Of a stretch of 64,000 nt of DNA, positions 24,359 through 33,382 are shown in pieces. Location of the stretch: NCBI RefSeq assembly GCF_014199215.1, contig NZ_JACIJC010000005.1, forward strand, positions 248,001 to 312,000. Direction: 5' to 3'. Every line of letters starts with the position of its first letter. The stretch's first letter is position 1. Position numbers and translations under genes: made by a program. The notes under the pieces are model-generated. The model ran no database searches and was not told the DNA's origin. It saw only the letters and a program-made list of their open reading frames with translations. Origin of the DNA: Sphingobium boeckii. Its GTDB lineage: Bacteria; Pseudomonadota; Alphaproteobacteria; Sphingomonadales; Sphingomonadaceae.

Positions 24359-25543
24359 ATGAATCCGGCGGTCGTCATCCTGTCCGTGCTGTTTTTCACG
24401 AGCGGCATCATGTGTGCGGCGATGATCATGGCCTGGATCCATTTCGGGCGAGATCGTCACGCGGCGACATGGGCCTGCGCCTTCGGCCTGGGTGCGCTGC
24501 AATGGATCGTCAATGCGGTCGGCGTGATGGCGATGCCCGGCCAGGTCGCCCCCATCATCCTGGCCAGCGCGATCGTGATCGTGACCAGTTCACTGGTCGC
24601 GATCGGTGCGCGCCAGCGTTCGGGATTGCCCGCGGCATGGGGCAAGTTCGCGCTGTCCGGCGGCATCGCCATTCTCGTGATCGTGGTGATCTACACCCGT
24701 CTCGATCACATGGGCCTGCGCGCCGGCTTCACCAATCTCTATGCTGCGGCGATGATGCCGCTGGCGGTGGCGGCCGTGATCCCCCGTGATCGCAAGGCCA
24801 ATGCCCCGGAGATCGCGTTCGCGACCATGATCACGATCTTCGCCATCTATCAACTCATGCTGGGGCTGGTCGGCCTGAGCATCGGCAGGCTGCCCAATCC
24901 GGCGGGGCTTGAGCATTATCGCACGGTGCTCGGCATCGGTCTGCCCGCGGCCTATGTCGGATCGGGCGTTGCGGTGCTCTTTCTGCTGGCAGGCGACCTT
25001 TCGGAAAATCTGCGCGCGCTTGTGACGCGCGATCCGCTCACCGGGAGCCTGAACCGGCGCGGGCTGGAACAGGCGGCGACGACCGCGATGGCCACGGCGC
25101 GGCGGCATGGACAGCCCCTGGCGGTGGTGGTGGGCGATATCGACCGGTTCAAGGCGATCAATGACCGGATGGGCCATGCCGCGGGGGATCGCGCGCTGGT
25201 GGCGTTTGCGGATCATGTTCATGCCGGCGTGCGGGAGGAGGATCTGTTCGGGCGGCTGGGGGGCGACGAATTCTGTCTGGTGCTGATGGACGCGTTGCCG
25301 GAACAGGCAGCGGACGTGATCGAGCGCACGCGGCGGGAGATCGCCGCGCTTGAGATCGACGGGCCACCGCGTTTTTCACTGACCGCCAGTTTCGGCGTGG
25401 CGGGCTTTCTGCCCAGCGATCTGTGTTTCGCCGACATCCTGACGCGCGCGGATTATGCGCTGTACGAATCCAAGGCGGCGGGCCGCAATCGCACCACGGT
25501 CTCAGCGCCGCTATCGCCGGTCAGCGGAACGGCGGCTCGTTAA
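24359..25543 (+). CDS. Membrane diguanylate cyclase, paralog of the preceding gene
   Basis: 394 aa from the ATG at 24359. The same six-TM N-terminus (about residues 1-210) is shared with the upstream protein (A-W-I-H-F-G-R-D-R-H versus S-W-L-Y-F-G-R-Q-R-Y). The GGDEF domain is intact: R-D-P-L-T-G-S-L-N-R-R-G, D-I-D-R-F-K, and L-G-G-D-E-F. It should make c-di-GMP at the membrane. Its 3' end overlaps that of the convergent amn gene by 23 nt. Confidence 0.93.
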   Translation: MNPAVVILSVLFFTSGIMCAAMIMAWIHFGRDRHAATWACAFGLGALQWIVNAVGVMAMPGQVAPIILASAIVIVTSSLVAIGARQRSGLPAAWGKFALSGGIAILVIVVIYTRLDHMGLRAGFTNLYAAAMMPLAVAAVIPRDRKANAPEIAFATMITIFAIYQLMLGLVGLSIGRLPNPAGLEHYRTVLGIGLPAAYVGSGVAVLFLLAGDLSENLRALVTRDPLTGSLNRRGLEQAATTAMATARRHGQPLAVVVGDIDRFKAINDRMGHAAGDRALVAFADHVHAGVREEDLFGRLGGDEFCLVLMDALPEQAADVIERTRREIAALEIDGPPRFSLTASFGVAGFLPSDLCFADILTRADYALYESKAAGRNRTTVSAPLSPVSGTAAR

Positions 25544-26972
25544 ACGCGCGCAATTTGCGGCTGTGCAGCTTTGATCCTTCGCGGCGAAGCTGTTCGCATG
25601 TCTCGATGCCGATCCGCATATGCTCGCTGATCGCACGCTCATAGAAGCGGTTGGCCTGGCCGGGCAGCTTCAACTCACCGTGCAGCGGCTTGTCCGATAC
25701 GCAGAGCAATGTGCCATAGGGAACGCGGAAGCGATAACCCTGTGCGGCGATGGTCGCTGATTCCATGTCAATCCCGACGGCGCGGGACAGCGAGAAACGC
25801 AGCGCCGATTTCGAATAGCGCAATTCCCAATTGCGGTCGTCGGTGGTCACGATCGTGCCGGTGCGCAGACGGCGCTTGAGATCCTCGCCGCTCTCGCCGG
25901 AGACTGTCTCGGCGGCGCGCGCCATGGCAACCTGAACCTCGGCGATGGCGGGGATCGGGATTTCGGGTGGCAGCACATCGTCCAGGACATGATCGTCACG
26001 CAGATATGCGTGCGCCAGCACATAGTCGCCGATCCGCTGGCTGGGGCGCAGACCGCCGCAATGGCCGATCATCAGCCAGGCTTCGGGCCGCACCACGGCG
26101 AGATGATCGGTGATCGTCTTGGCATTGGATGGGCCGACGCCGATGTTGACCACGGTGATGCCGGAGCGATCGGGTGCCATCAGATGATAGGCCGGCATCT
26201 GGTGCCGCCGCCATGCGCTATCCGCCACCACTTTTTCCGGATCCGCTGTTTCCGCCGTGACCATCACGCCGCCCGCACCGGACAGCGCGGTATAGCGGCT
26301 GCCCTCGCCAAGCTGCGCGCAGCCCCAGCGGACGAATTCGTCGATATAGCGATGATAATTGGTGAACAGGATGAAGCGCTGCACATGCTCGGGCGGGGTC
26401 CCGGTGTAGTGCCGCAACCGGGCGAGGGAGAAATCGGTGCGCAGGCCATCGAACAAAGCGAGCGGACGCGCCTCATCGGGCATCCCCACAAAGAGACCGT
26501 CGGCAATCTCGTCGCCGATATGCGCCAGTTCGGTGGCCGGGAACCAGCGGGACAATTCGGTCGCGCTCACATCGTCGAGCGTCAGATCATGACCGGCCTC
26601 GAGCACATAGGGAAAGGGGATTTCCTGCTTGCCAGGAACGGCTTCCACCTCGACATCATAATCCTCGATCAGCAGATTGAGCTGTTCCACCAGATAATCG
26701 GCGAACAGCGCCGGCCTGGTCACGCTGATCGCATAGATGCCGGGTTCCACCAACCGTCCGAACGACCGCATCGGCGGCGGCAGACTGTCCTGCCCCTTAT
26801 AGGTCAGGCGGATCTCGGGATAGCAGAAGGCCCCGGTCGCGCGGAGACCCGGATGCGGCCGTTCACCCTTGGTGATGAACGCCTGAAGCGCATGGCGAAG
26901 GCGATCGACCGACGCGCGATAGAGCGTGTCGAGTTGCTGAACGATGGTTTCTGCTTGGGTCATCCCAAGCAT
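25521..26972 (-). CDS. amn: AMP nucleosidase
   Basis: 483 aa, the usual length. The N-terminal regulatory domain includes G-A-F-C-Y-P-E-I-R-L-T-Y. The C-terminal nucleosidase domain has V-N-I-G-V-G-P-S-N-A-K, H-C-G-G-L-R-P-S-Q, and D-M-E-S-A-T-I-A-A-Q-G-Y. It splits AMP into adenine and ribose 5-phosphate, tuning purine pools. The ATG at 26972 is preceded by GGATCGGATAG; an ATG at 26963 is also possible. Confidence 0.94.
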   Translation of the reverse strand: MLGMTQAETIVQQLDTLYRASVDRLRHALQAFITKGERPHPGLRATGAFCYPEIRLTYKGQDSLPPPMRSFGRLVEPGIYAISVTRPALFADYLVEQLNLLIEDYDVEVEAVPGKQEIPFPYVLEAGHDLTLDDVSATELSRWFPATELAHIGDEIADGLFVGMPDEARPLALFDGLRTDFSLARLRHYTGTPPEHVQRFILFTNYHRYIDEFVRWGCAQLGEGSRYTALSGAGGVMVTAETADPEKVVADSAWRRHQMPAYHLMAPDRSGITVVNIGVGPSNAKTITDHLAVVRPEAWLMIGHCGGLRPSQRIGDYVLAHAYLRDDHVLDDVLPPEIPIPAIAEVQVAMARAAETVSGESGEDLKRRLRTGTIVTTDDRNWELRYSKSALRFSLSRAVGIDMESATIAAQGYRFRVPYGTLLCVSDKPLHGELKLPGQANRFYERAISEHMRIGIETCEQLRREGSKLHSRKLRAFNEPPFR

Positions 26973-27035
26973 CTATCCGATCCATCGTTACGCTTGCAAG
27001 TCGGTCCGCTCCATCGCGCATTCGATCACCACAGA

Positions 27036-27338
27036 TCAGTCGAGACGAACTGCCTCTGGCAGCGATTGGGGATCGATCGACGTTGCAAGATCATCCGGGC
27101 TGTCCGCATCATCCTGTGCACCGATCCGGTGTGCGATTACCGAGGCACCATAAGCGGTCGCCGCCACCGTCGCCACCACGCCCGCGCCGATCGCGGCCGT
27201 GCGCCAAGGGTTTTCCTGCGCGGCGGTGAAGGTCGCGTCCAGATATTCGCGGCCCTTGCTGCGCCAGGACCCGATCACGGAATCGCCGGCTGCGTTTTCA
27301 GGAAAGTCGATGATCTTGTTGGGGGTCGTCATCACCAT
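27036..27338 (-). CDS. Small single-TM protein, DUF883/ElaB-like
   Basis: 100 aa with AAAGGAG about 8 nt before the ATG at 27338. The polar N-terminal half is followed by Q-E-N-P-W-R-T-A and one TM helix (A-A-I-G-A-G-V-V-A-T-V-A-A-T). An E-N-P-W before a glycine-rich TM helix resembles ElaB/YqjD proteins, which anchor ribosomes to the membrane in stationary phase. The tail is longer here, so the match is loose. Confidence 0.75.
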   Translation of the reverse strand: MVMTTPNKIIDFPENAAGDSVIGSWRSKGREYLDATFTAAQENPWRTAAIGAGVVATVAATAYGASVIAHRIGAQDDADSPDDLATSIDPQSLPEAVRLD

Positions 27339-27450
27339 GTCAAAGCTCCTTTGTCAGATGCACTTCATCCAACACAGGAGCTTCGGGACGGTTCCGGCCC
27401 GCGGCGGGAACGGTCGCCTTATTGCGCCGTCCCGTCGCAGACCGAAAATT

Positions 27451-27933
27451 TTAGAGCTGGCCGAGCATATATTCGGCGGAGCTGACCTTATATTCGCCCG
27501 GTCCTTCCACGTTCAACTGCTCGACCACGCCATCGTTCACGATCATCGAGAAGCGCTGGCCGCGCGTGCCCAGACCGAATTTGGAGCCGTCCATTTCAAG
27601 CCCGACTGCCTTGGCGAAGGCGCCATTGCCGTCCGCCAGCATGGTCACCTTGCCATCGGCGGCATTGGCCTTGGACCAGGCACCCATCACGAAAGCGTCG
27701 TTCACGGCCGTGCAGGCAACAGCATCAATGCCCTTGGCTTTCAGCGCATCGGCATTGTCGACATAGCTCGGCAGATGCTTGGCGGAGCAGGTGGGCGTGA
27801 AAGCACCCGGCACCGAAAAGAGCGCCACCTTGCGGCCCTTGAAGAAGCTCGCGCTGTCCACGGGCTCGGGGCCGGTTTCGGTCGGCGTGGTGAAATGGCT
27901 CTCTGGAAAAGTATCGCCAGCCTTGATCGTCAT
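27451..27933 (-). CDS. Peroxiredoxin, Prx5 subfamily
   Basis: 160 aa. The peroxidatic Cys49 lies in V-P-G-A-F-T-P-T-C-S, the Prx5 signature. The conserved Arg is in R-G-Q-R-F-S-M. It reduces H2O2 and alkyl hydroperoxides in the cytoplasm with a glutaredoxin or thioredoxin partner. It stands divergent from yqgE. Confidence 0.95.
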   Translation of the reverse strand: MTIKAGDTFPESHFTTPTETGPEPVDSASFFKGRKVALFSVPGAFTPTCSAKHLPSYVDNADALKAKGIDAVACTAVNDAFVMGAWSKANAADGKVTMLADGNGAFAKAVGLEMDGSKFGLGTRGQRFSMIVNDGVVEQLNVEGPGEYKVSSAEYMLGQL

Positions 27934-28058
27934 GCTCGTCTCCTGTGCTTCATCGCCCCGCGCGGGGTTCGCCGCCGGATATAGGGGGGCAGGCTTTGCG
28001 CCGCCAGCACCGCGGATAGATTTTTGCGTCGACGCGATCCGCGCCCTATACGCACATC

Positions 28059-28619
28059 ATGGATATGCCTGCCTTTCTCAGTGGAAAAATGCTGCTCGCC
28101 ATGCCGGGAATCGGCGATCCGCGGTTCGAGCATGCGGTGATCGCGATGTGCAGCCATGATTCCCAAGGCGCGCTGGGCGTGGGCATCGGGCATGTCATCC
28201 GTGGCATGGGGTTTCACGAACTGCTCGCGCAATTCGATATCGCGCCCGGCGTTGCGCCTGACGTGCCTGTCCATGCCGGCGGGCCGGTGGAGCCGCAGCG
28301 CGGGTTTATCCTGCATGGCAATGATTGGGGCGGGCAGGATAGCATTCATGTCGGCGATCGCTGGGTGTTGACCGGGACGATCGACATCCTGCGCGCCATC
28401 GCGGCTGGGACGGGGCCGCGCCAGTGGATCGCAGCGCTGGGCTATGCCGGATGGGGGCCGGGGCAATTGGAGGGAGAGCTGACGCGGCATGGGTGGTTCG
28501 TGGCCGATGGCGATGCGTCCGCCTTGTTCGATCGCCGCACCGAGGAACGCTGGCGCGCGGCTTATGCGGCGGCCGGCGTGGATGCCAGCCTGTTGGCACC
28601 TGCGGCCGGGCGCGCCTGA
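28059..28619 (+). CDS. yqgE: YqgE/AlgH family protein
   Basis: 186 aa. Family motifs: G-K-M-L-L-A-M-P-G-I-G-D-P-R-F, S-Q-G-A-L-G-V, V-H-A-G-G-P-V, and a Trp-rich G-Y-A-G-W-G-P-G-Q-L-E. The biochemical function of this widely conserved family is not settled. Confidence 0.93.
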   Translation: MDMPAFLSGKMLLAMPGIGDPRFEHAVIAMCSHDSQGALGVGIGHVIRGMGFHELLAQFDIAPGVAPDVPVHAGGPVEPQRGFILHGNDWGGQDSIHVGDRWVLTGTIDILRAIAAGTGPRQWIAALGYAGWGPGQLEGELTRHGWFVADGDASALFDRRTEERWRAAYAAAGVDASLLAPAAGRA

Positions 28620-28632
28620 CTCGCAATTGAAC

Positions 28633-28652
28633 ATATAAAGACATCTTTATAT
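28633..28652. promoter_or_regulatory. Perfect palindrome upstream of ahcY, candidate SAH-responsive operator
   Basis: ATATAAAGA, CA, TCTTTATAT: two perfect 9-bp arms around a 2-bp centre, 98 nt upstream of the ahcY start. AT-rich palindromes of the ATAAAGA...TCTTTAT type are bound by SahR, an ArsR-family repressor that responds to S-adenosylhomocysteine and controls ahcY and met genes in Proteobacteria. Assigning it to SahR here is inference; no regulator gene lies in the window. Confidence 0.65.
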
Positions 28653-28749
28653 TTGCGTTTGGAACGATGCAGCGCTATTTGCGCGCCATCGGCCGCCCCT
28701 CGTTCAAAGCGTGCGTGGCCTGAATGATTTGCCTTTCAGGAGAAAATTT

Positions 28750-30159
28750 GTGGCTACTGCCCCCGTTGTCGATACGAACGATTATGTGATCGCCGATATC
28801 TCGCTCGCCGAATTCGGCCGTGCGGAGATGAACATCGCCGAAACCGAAATGCCCGGCCTGATGGCGCTGCGCACCGAATTTGGTGCCAGCCAGCCACTGA
28901 AGGGCGCGCGGATCACCGGATCGCTGCATATGACGATCCAGACCGCGGTGCTGATCGAGACGCTGACCGCTCTGGGCGCGGACGTCCGCTGGGCGACCTG
29001 CAACATCTTTTCCACCCAGGATCATGCCGCCGCCGCCATCGCCGCATCGGGCGTGCCCGTGTTCGCGATCAAGGGCGAGAGCCTGGCGGACTATTGGGAT
29101 TATGTGGGCAACATCTTCGATTGGGGCGACGAAACCTGCAACATGATCCTCGACGATGGCGGCGACGCCACGATGTTCGCTTTATGGGGTGCCAAGCTCG
29201 AAGCCGGCCAGACCATGCCCGAGCCCGACAATGAGGAAGAGGTGGAGATGCAGCGCGCCTTGAAGGCGTTCATCGCCAAGCGCCCCGGCTATCTCACCGA
29301 GACCGTCAAGAACATCAAGGGCGTCTCGGAAGAGACCACCACCGGCGTTCACCGTCTCTACGCCATCGCCAAGAAGGGCGAACTGCCTTTCCCCGCGATC
29401 AACGTGAACGACAGCGTCACCAAGTCCAAGTTCGACAATCTTTATGGCTGCAAGGAATCGCTGGTCGACGCGATCCGTCGCGGCACCGATGTGATGCTCG
29501 CCGGCAAGGTCGCCTGCGTCGCCGGCTTTGGCGATGTCGGCAAGGGTTCGGCCCAGTCGCTCCGCAATGGCGGCGCGCGCGTGCTGGTGACCGAGGTCGA
29601 TCCGATCTGCGCATTGCAGGCCGCTATGGAGGGCTTTGAAGTCGTCACGATGGAAGAAGCCGTGACCCGCGCCGACATCTTCTGCACCGCCACCGGCAAT
29701 GCCGATGTGATCACCGCCGATCACATGAAGGGCATGAAGAACATGGCGATCGTCTGCAACATCGGCCATTTCGACAGCGAGATCCAGATTGCGGCGCTCT
29801 CAAACTACAAATGGACTGAAGTGAAGCCCCAGGTCGATCTGGTGGAATTCCCGGATGGCAAGCAGATCATCATCCTGTCCAAGGGCCGTCTGGTGAACCT
29901 CGGCAATGCGACCGGCCATCCCAGCTTCGTGATGTCGTCGAGCTTCACCAATCAGGTGCTGGCGCAGATCGAGCTTTGGGGCAATTCCAGCGCTTATGGC
30001 AATGACGTGTTCGTCCTTCCCAAGCATCTCGACGAGAAGGTGGCGATGCTTCATCTCGAAAAGCTGGGTGTGAAGCTCACCACGCTGAGCCAGAAGCAGG
30101 CCGATTACATCGGCGTGCCGGTCGAAGGTCCGTTCAAGCCGGATCATTACCGCTACTGA
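28750..30159 (+). CDS. ahcY: S-adenosylhomocysteine hydrolase
   Basis: 469 aa from the GTG at 28750, placed 7 nt after CAGGAG; a longer GTG-started frame from 28711 is rejected. NAD-binding [10 protein letters not shown], catalytic [11 protein letters not shown], and the C-terminal K-P-D-H-Y-R-Y are all present. It splits SAH into adenosine and homocysteine, relieving inhibition of methyltransferases. A palindromic operator candidate precedes it and a strong hairpin follows it. Confidence 0.98.
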   Translation: MATAPVVDTNDYVIADISLAEFGRAEMNIAETEMPGLMALRTEFGASQPLKGARITGSLHMTIQTAVLIETLTALGADVRWATCNIFSTQDHAAAAIAASGVPVFAIKGESLADYWDYVGNIFDWGDETCNMILDDGGDATMFALWGAKLEAGQTMPEPDNEEEVEMQRALKAFIAKRPGYLTETVKNIKGVSEETTTGVHRLYAIAKKGELPFPAINVNDSVTKSKFDNLYGCKESLVDAIRRGTDVMLAGKVACVAGFGDVGKGSAQSLRNGGARVLVTEVDPICALQAAMEGFEVVTMEEAVTRADIFCTATGNADVITADHMKGMKNMAIVCNIGHFDSEIQIAALSNYKWTEVKPQVDLVEFPDGKQIIILSKGRLVNLGNATGHPSFVMSSSFTNQVLAQIELWGNSSAYGNDVFVLPKHLDEKVAMLHLEKLGVKLTTLSQKQADYIGVPVEGPFKPDHYRY

Positions 30160-30183
30160 TCAATCGCAACGCGATCGAGGCCG

Positions 30184-30228
30184 AGGGCCGCAGCGACATT
30201 CCGCAAGGTTTGTCGCTGCGGCCCTTAG
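30184..30228 (+). terminator. Hairpin after ahcY
   Basis: A perfect 15-bp stem, AGGGCCGCAGCGACA at 30184-30198 with TGTCGCTGCGGCCCT at 30211-30225. Only two Ts follow, so termination may rely on stem strength. Confidence 0.75.
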
Positions 30229-30312
30229 CATGTGATGAATAGCGCAATCTTAACCATTTTTAGAGGTTAGAAAGGCATAGCGAAGCGGCAAGTATCAGGT
30301 TCGGGAGCAACC

Positions 30313-33249
30313 ATGTCTTATCGTCTCGCCATGCGCCGTCGTCTTTATGCAGGCATTTCGCTTGCCGGCGCGCTTTGTGCAGCCCATCCGGCTTTCGCCC
30401 AGGCGATCGAAGCCGATGACGGCGGCGATGAAATCGTCGTCACGGGATCGCGCATCCCGCAGGCGGACATCGTCACGGCCAATCCCGTTTTGTCGCTGGA
30501 TTCAGGAACGATCCAGGCATCGGGCACGATCAACATCACCGACGTGCTCATCAATTATCCAGCGCTGGTCGGCTCTTCGACCGCGTCCGACAATTCGGGC
30601 GTTCGCGCGTCGATCGGCAATGCCGGTCTCAATCGCCTCAATCTGCGCAATCTCGGCCCCGATCGCACGCTCGTGCTGGTCGACGGCCGCCGCCATGTAG
30701 CGAGCCTGCCGGGATCGTCCGCGGTCGATATCAATGTGCTGCCGACCGATTTGATCGAAAGCGTCGAAATCCTCACGGGCGGCGCGTCCGCGATTTACGG
30801 TGCCGATGGCGTATCCGGCGTGGTCAATTTCAAACTCAGGCAGGATTTCCACGGGATCACAGCGCGCGTCCAATCCGGCATTTCGGAAAAAGGCGATGCC
30901 GGGCAGCGCCTGGCGGCGATCACGATCGGGCATAATTTTGCCGGCGGGCGCGGCAATGTCGCGCTGGCTTATGAATATGGCAAGGAAAGCCGGCTCGAAG
31001 CCAGCGATCGCAGCTATCTGAGCGGCAGTGACGCGATCAATTTCGTGCGCAACCCGGCCGATCTGATCGCTGGCGTGGATAATCCCAATGTTCCCGATTA
31101 TGTGCCGCTGGCCAATATCCGCTATGTGAACAGCGCGCGCGGCGGGACAATCGACGTTGATTTCGATGGTGCTCCCGATTTCAACGGCGATGGCACGCCT
31201 TACGAATATGGGATGCCGATCCCGCCATTCTCGCTTTATGGCAATATGCAGGGGGGCGATGGAACGCTCGTGTCCGATTATGAGGGCGATCTGCTGCCTG
31301 AAGTGCGCCGCCATGTGGTCAATGCCCTGGCGCATTTCGATGTGTCGGACGCTCTGACGCTCTATGCCGAAGGCAAATATGCCAATGTCCGCACGGTCTC
31401 ATACCGCCAGCCGACCTATGATTATGATCTGCTGATTTTCGGCTACAATCCTTATCTGCCGCAGAATTTGCAGGATATGGGCGTGCCCGCCGTTCTCGTG
31501 AATCGCGATAATTTCGATCTGGGACGGCGCGGTGAGGATGTGGAGCGCGAAACCTACCGGGCCGTGCTTGGTGCGCGCGGTGCGATCTCCCCGAGCGTGA
31601 ACTATGATCTCTCCTTCGTCTATGGCCGCACGGACATCACCAACCGCTATATCAACAACATGTATAACGATCGCTTCTATGCGGCGATCGACGTGGTGGA
31701 TGGTCCGAACGGCCCCACCTGCGTTGCCAATCTGGATCCGACCTGGGCACCGTTCCAGCCCATGGCCAGCCGTGGGGCCACGGGCGCGACGCTCAGCTTC
31801 ACGCCGGGCCAGTGCGTGCCCTTGAACCTCTTCGGCGAGGGCCAGGCATCCCAGGCCGCGCTGGACTTTCTCCGTGCCGACACGGTGGATCGTTCGCGAA
31901 TCGAGCAATATGTGGTTTCCGGCGCGATAACCGGCGATCTTCGCACGCTCTTCTCTCTGCCGGGCGGCGAACTCGGTTTTGCGATCGGCGGTGAATATCG
32001 CAAGGAAAAGAGCCGTTTCACGCCCGATGCGATCGCATCGCAGGGGTTGACGTTCACCAATGCGCTCTCCGCCACGCAGGGACAATTCGACGTCAAGGAG
32101 GTGTTCGCCGAACTGAGCGCACCCATCCTGAGCGATGTGCCACTGGCGCATGAACTGAGGCTGGGCGCGGCGATCCGCTATTCGGACTATTCCACGATCG
32201 GCAGCACGACCACATGGAAATTCGACGGCGCCTATGCGCCGGTGCGCGATATCAAATTGCGCGCGACTTATTCCCAGGCCGTCCGCGCGCCGAACATCGG
32301 CGAATTGTTTGGCGGCGCGAGTGAAAGCCGCGTCGCGATCAACGACCCCTGCGCCTTCTTCAACGTCGACAGCGGTTCCGCATCGCGCGCTGCCAATTGC
32401 GCGATATTGCTGGCCGATGCTGGCGTGGCCGATCCTGCCACTTTCACCGGCACCAGCCCCACCACGCAGATTTCCGGGGGCTTTATCGGCAATCCGAACC
32501 TATCGGAGGAAAAAGCGAAAACCTGGACAGCGGGCCTCGTGGTGCAACCGCGCTTCGTGCCGGGCCTCACGCTTTCCGCCGATTGGTATGACATCAAGCT
32601 GCGTAACGCCGTGAATACGGTGACGGCACAGCAATTGACGGAATTGTGCGTCGATCAGGCCAGCGTCAATAATCAGTTCTGCGACGATGTGTTGCGCGCG
32701 CCCACGACGGGACTGATCTCCACGTTCCGTTTGCAGCCGCAGAACGTCTCCCGCTTCAAAACCGCGGGGCTCGATCTCGCGGTCAATTATGTGCTGAAGC
32801 CTGACTGGAATTACGGCGGCTTCAATATCCGCATGACTGCCAATTATCTCGATAAGCTGAGCCTGATCGGCACGCCAGGTGCAGCGCCCACCGATTTGCG
32901 TGGCATCATCTACGCGCCCAAATATCAGGCCAATCTCGACGCCACATGGCAGATGGATGGTTTCGCGCTGAATTACGGCCTGTCATGGTTCGACAAGACC
33001 CAGCGTTATTCGGCCAATGAAATGGCGGCGGATCCCGATATCGTCGAAGCGCGCTATCTTTATTATAAAGAGCGCTGGCAGCATGACATCTATGCCAGCA
33101 TCGACGTGGATGCGCGGTTTCAGCTCTATGGCGGGGTGAATAATTTCACCAATGCCAAGCCGGATATCGGGCAGAATCGCTACCCCGTCAGCGCGGTGGG
33201 CCGCTTCTTCTTCGTCGGTGCCAAGGTGAAGCTCGCGGACATCCTCTAG
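30313..33249 (+). CDS. TonB-dependent outer-membrane receptor (large)
   Basis: 978 aa. A signal peptide (G-I-S-L-A-G-A-L-C-A, cleaved near A-F-A-Q) precedes D-E-I-V-V-T-G-S-R-I, the usual TonB-box region. The plug includes R-N-L-G-P-D-R-T-L-V-L-V-D-G-R-R and G-A-S-A-I-Y-G-A-D-G-V-S-G-V-V-N-F. The rest is a beta barrel ending in F-F-V-G-A-K-V-K-L. These sequences match sphingomonad receptors that take up oligosaccharides, peptides or siderophores; the substrate cannot be told. Confidence 0.94.
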   Translation: MSYRLAMRRRLYAGISLAGALCAAHPAFAQAIEADDGGDEIVVTGSRIPQADIVTANPVLSLDSGTIQASGTINITDVLINYPALVGSSTASDNSGVRASIGNAGLNRLNLRNLGPDRTLVLVDGRRHVASLPGSSAVDINVLPTDLIESVEILTGGASAIYGADGVSGVVNFKLRQDFHGITARVQSGISEKGDAGQRLAAITIGHNFAGGRGNVALAYEYGKESRLEASDRSYLSGSDAINFVRNPADLIAGVDNPNVPDYVPLANIRYVNSARGGTIDVDFDGAPDFNGDGTPYEYGMPIPPFSLYGNMQGGDGTLVSDYEGDLLPEVRRHVVNALAHFDVSDALTLYAEGKYANVRTVSYRQPTYDYDLLIFGYNPYLPQNLQDMGVPAVLVNRDNFDLGRRGEDVERETYRAVLGARGAISPSVNYDLSFVYGRTDITNRYINNMYNDRFYAAIDVVDGPNGPTCVANLDPTWAPFQPMASRGATGATLSFTPGQCVPLNLFGEGQASQAALDFLRADTVDRSRIEQYVVSGAITGDLRTLFSLPGGELGFAIGGEYRKEKSRFTPDAIASQGLTFTNALSATQGQFDVKEVFAELSAPILSDVPLAHELRLGAAIRYSDYSTIGSTTTWKFDGAYAPVRDIKLRATYSQAVRAPNIGELFGGASESRVAINDPCAFFNVDSGSASRAANCAILLADAGVADPATFTGTSPTTQISGGFIGNPNLSEEKAKTWTAGLVVQPRFVPGLTLSADWYDIKLRNAVNTVTAQQLTELCVDQASVNNQFCDDVLRAPTTGLISTFRLQPQNVSRFKTAGLDLAVNYVLKPDWNYGGFNIRMTANYLDKLSLIGTPGAAPTDLRGIIYAPKYQANLDATWQMDGFALNYGLSWFDKTQRYSANEMAADPDIVEARYLYYKERWQHDIYASIDVDARFQLYGGVNNFTNAKPDIGQNRYPVSAVGRFFFVGAKVKLADIL

Positions 33250-33256
33250 GCATTGA

Positions 33257-33292
33257 TGATCGGCTGACCCTCGGGAAAGGAGCAGCCGATCA
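33257..33292 (+). terminator. Possible terminator after the TonB receptor
   Basis: Arms TGATCGGCTG and CAGCCGATCA form a perfect 10-bp stem 7 nt after the receptor stop. No T-tract follows. Confidence 0.55.
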
Positions 33293-33382
33293 ATCTCTTG
33301 GGTGCAACGAATATTTGCATGGCGGCGGCGTTCTTCTAAGGACGGTGTTCATGCACCGCCTTGAATCCTTCCGCACAGATAC

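Noticed and set aside
28653-28749. Possible SAH or SAM riboswitch before ahcY
   Set aside because: The leader lacks the conserved core of those riboswitches as I know it; the upstream palindrome is a better explanation.
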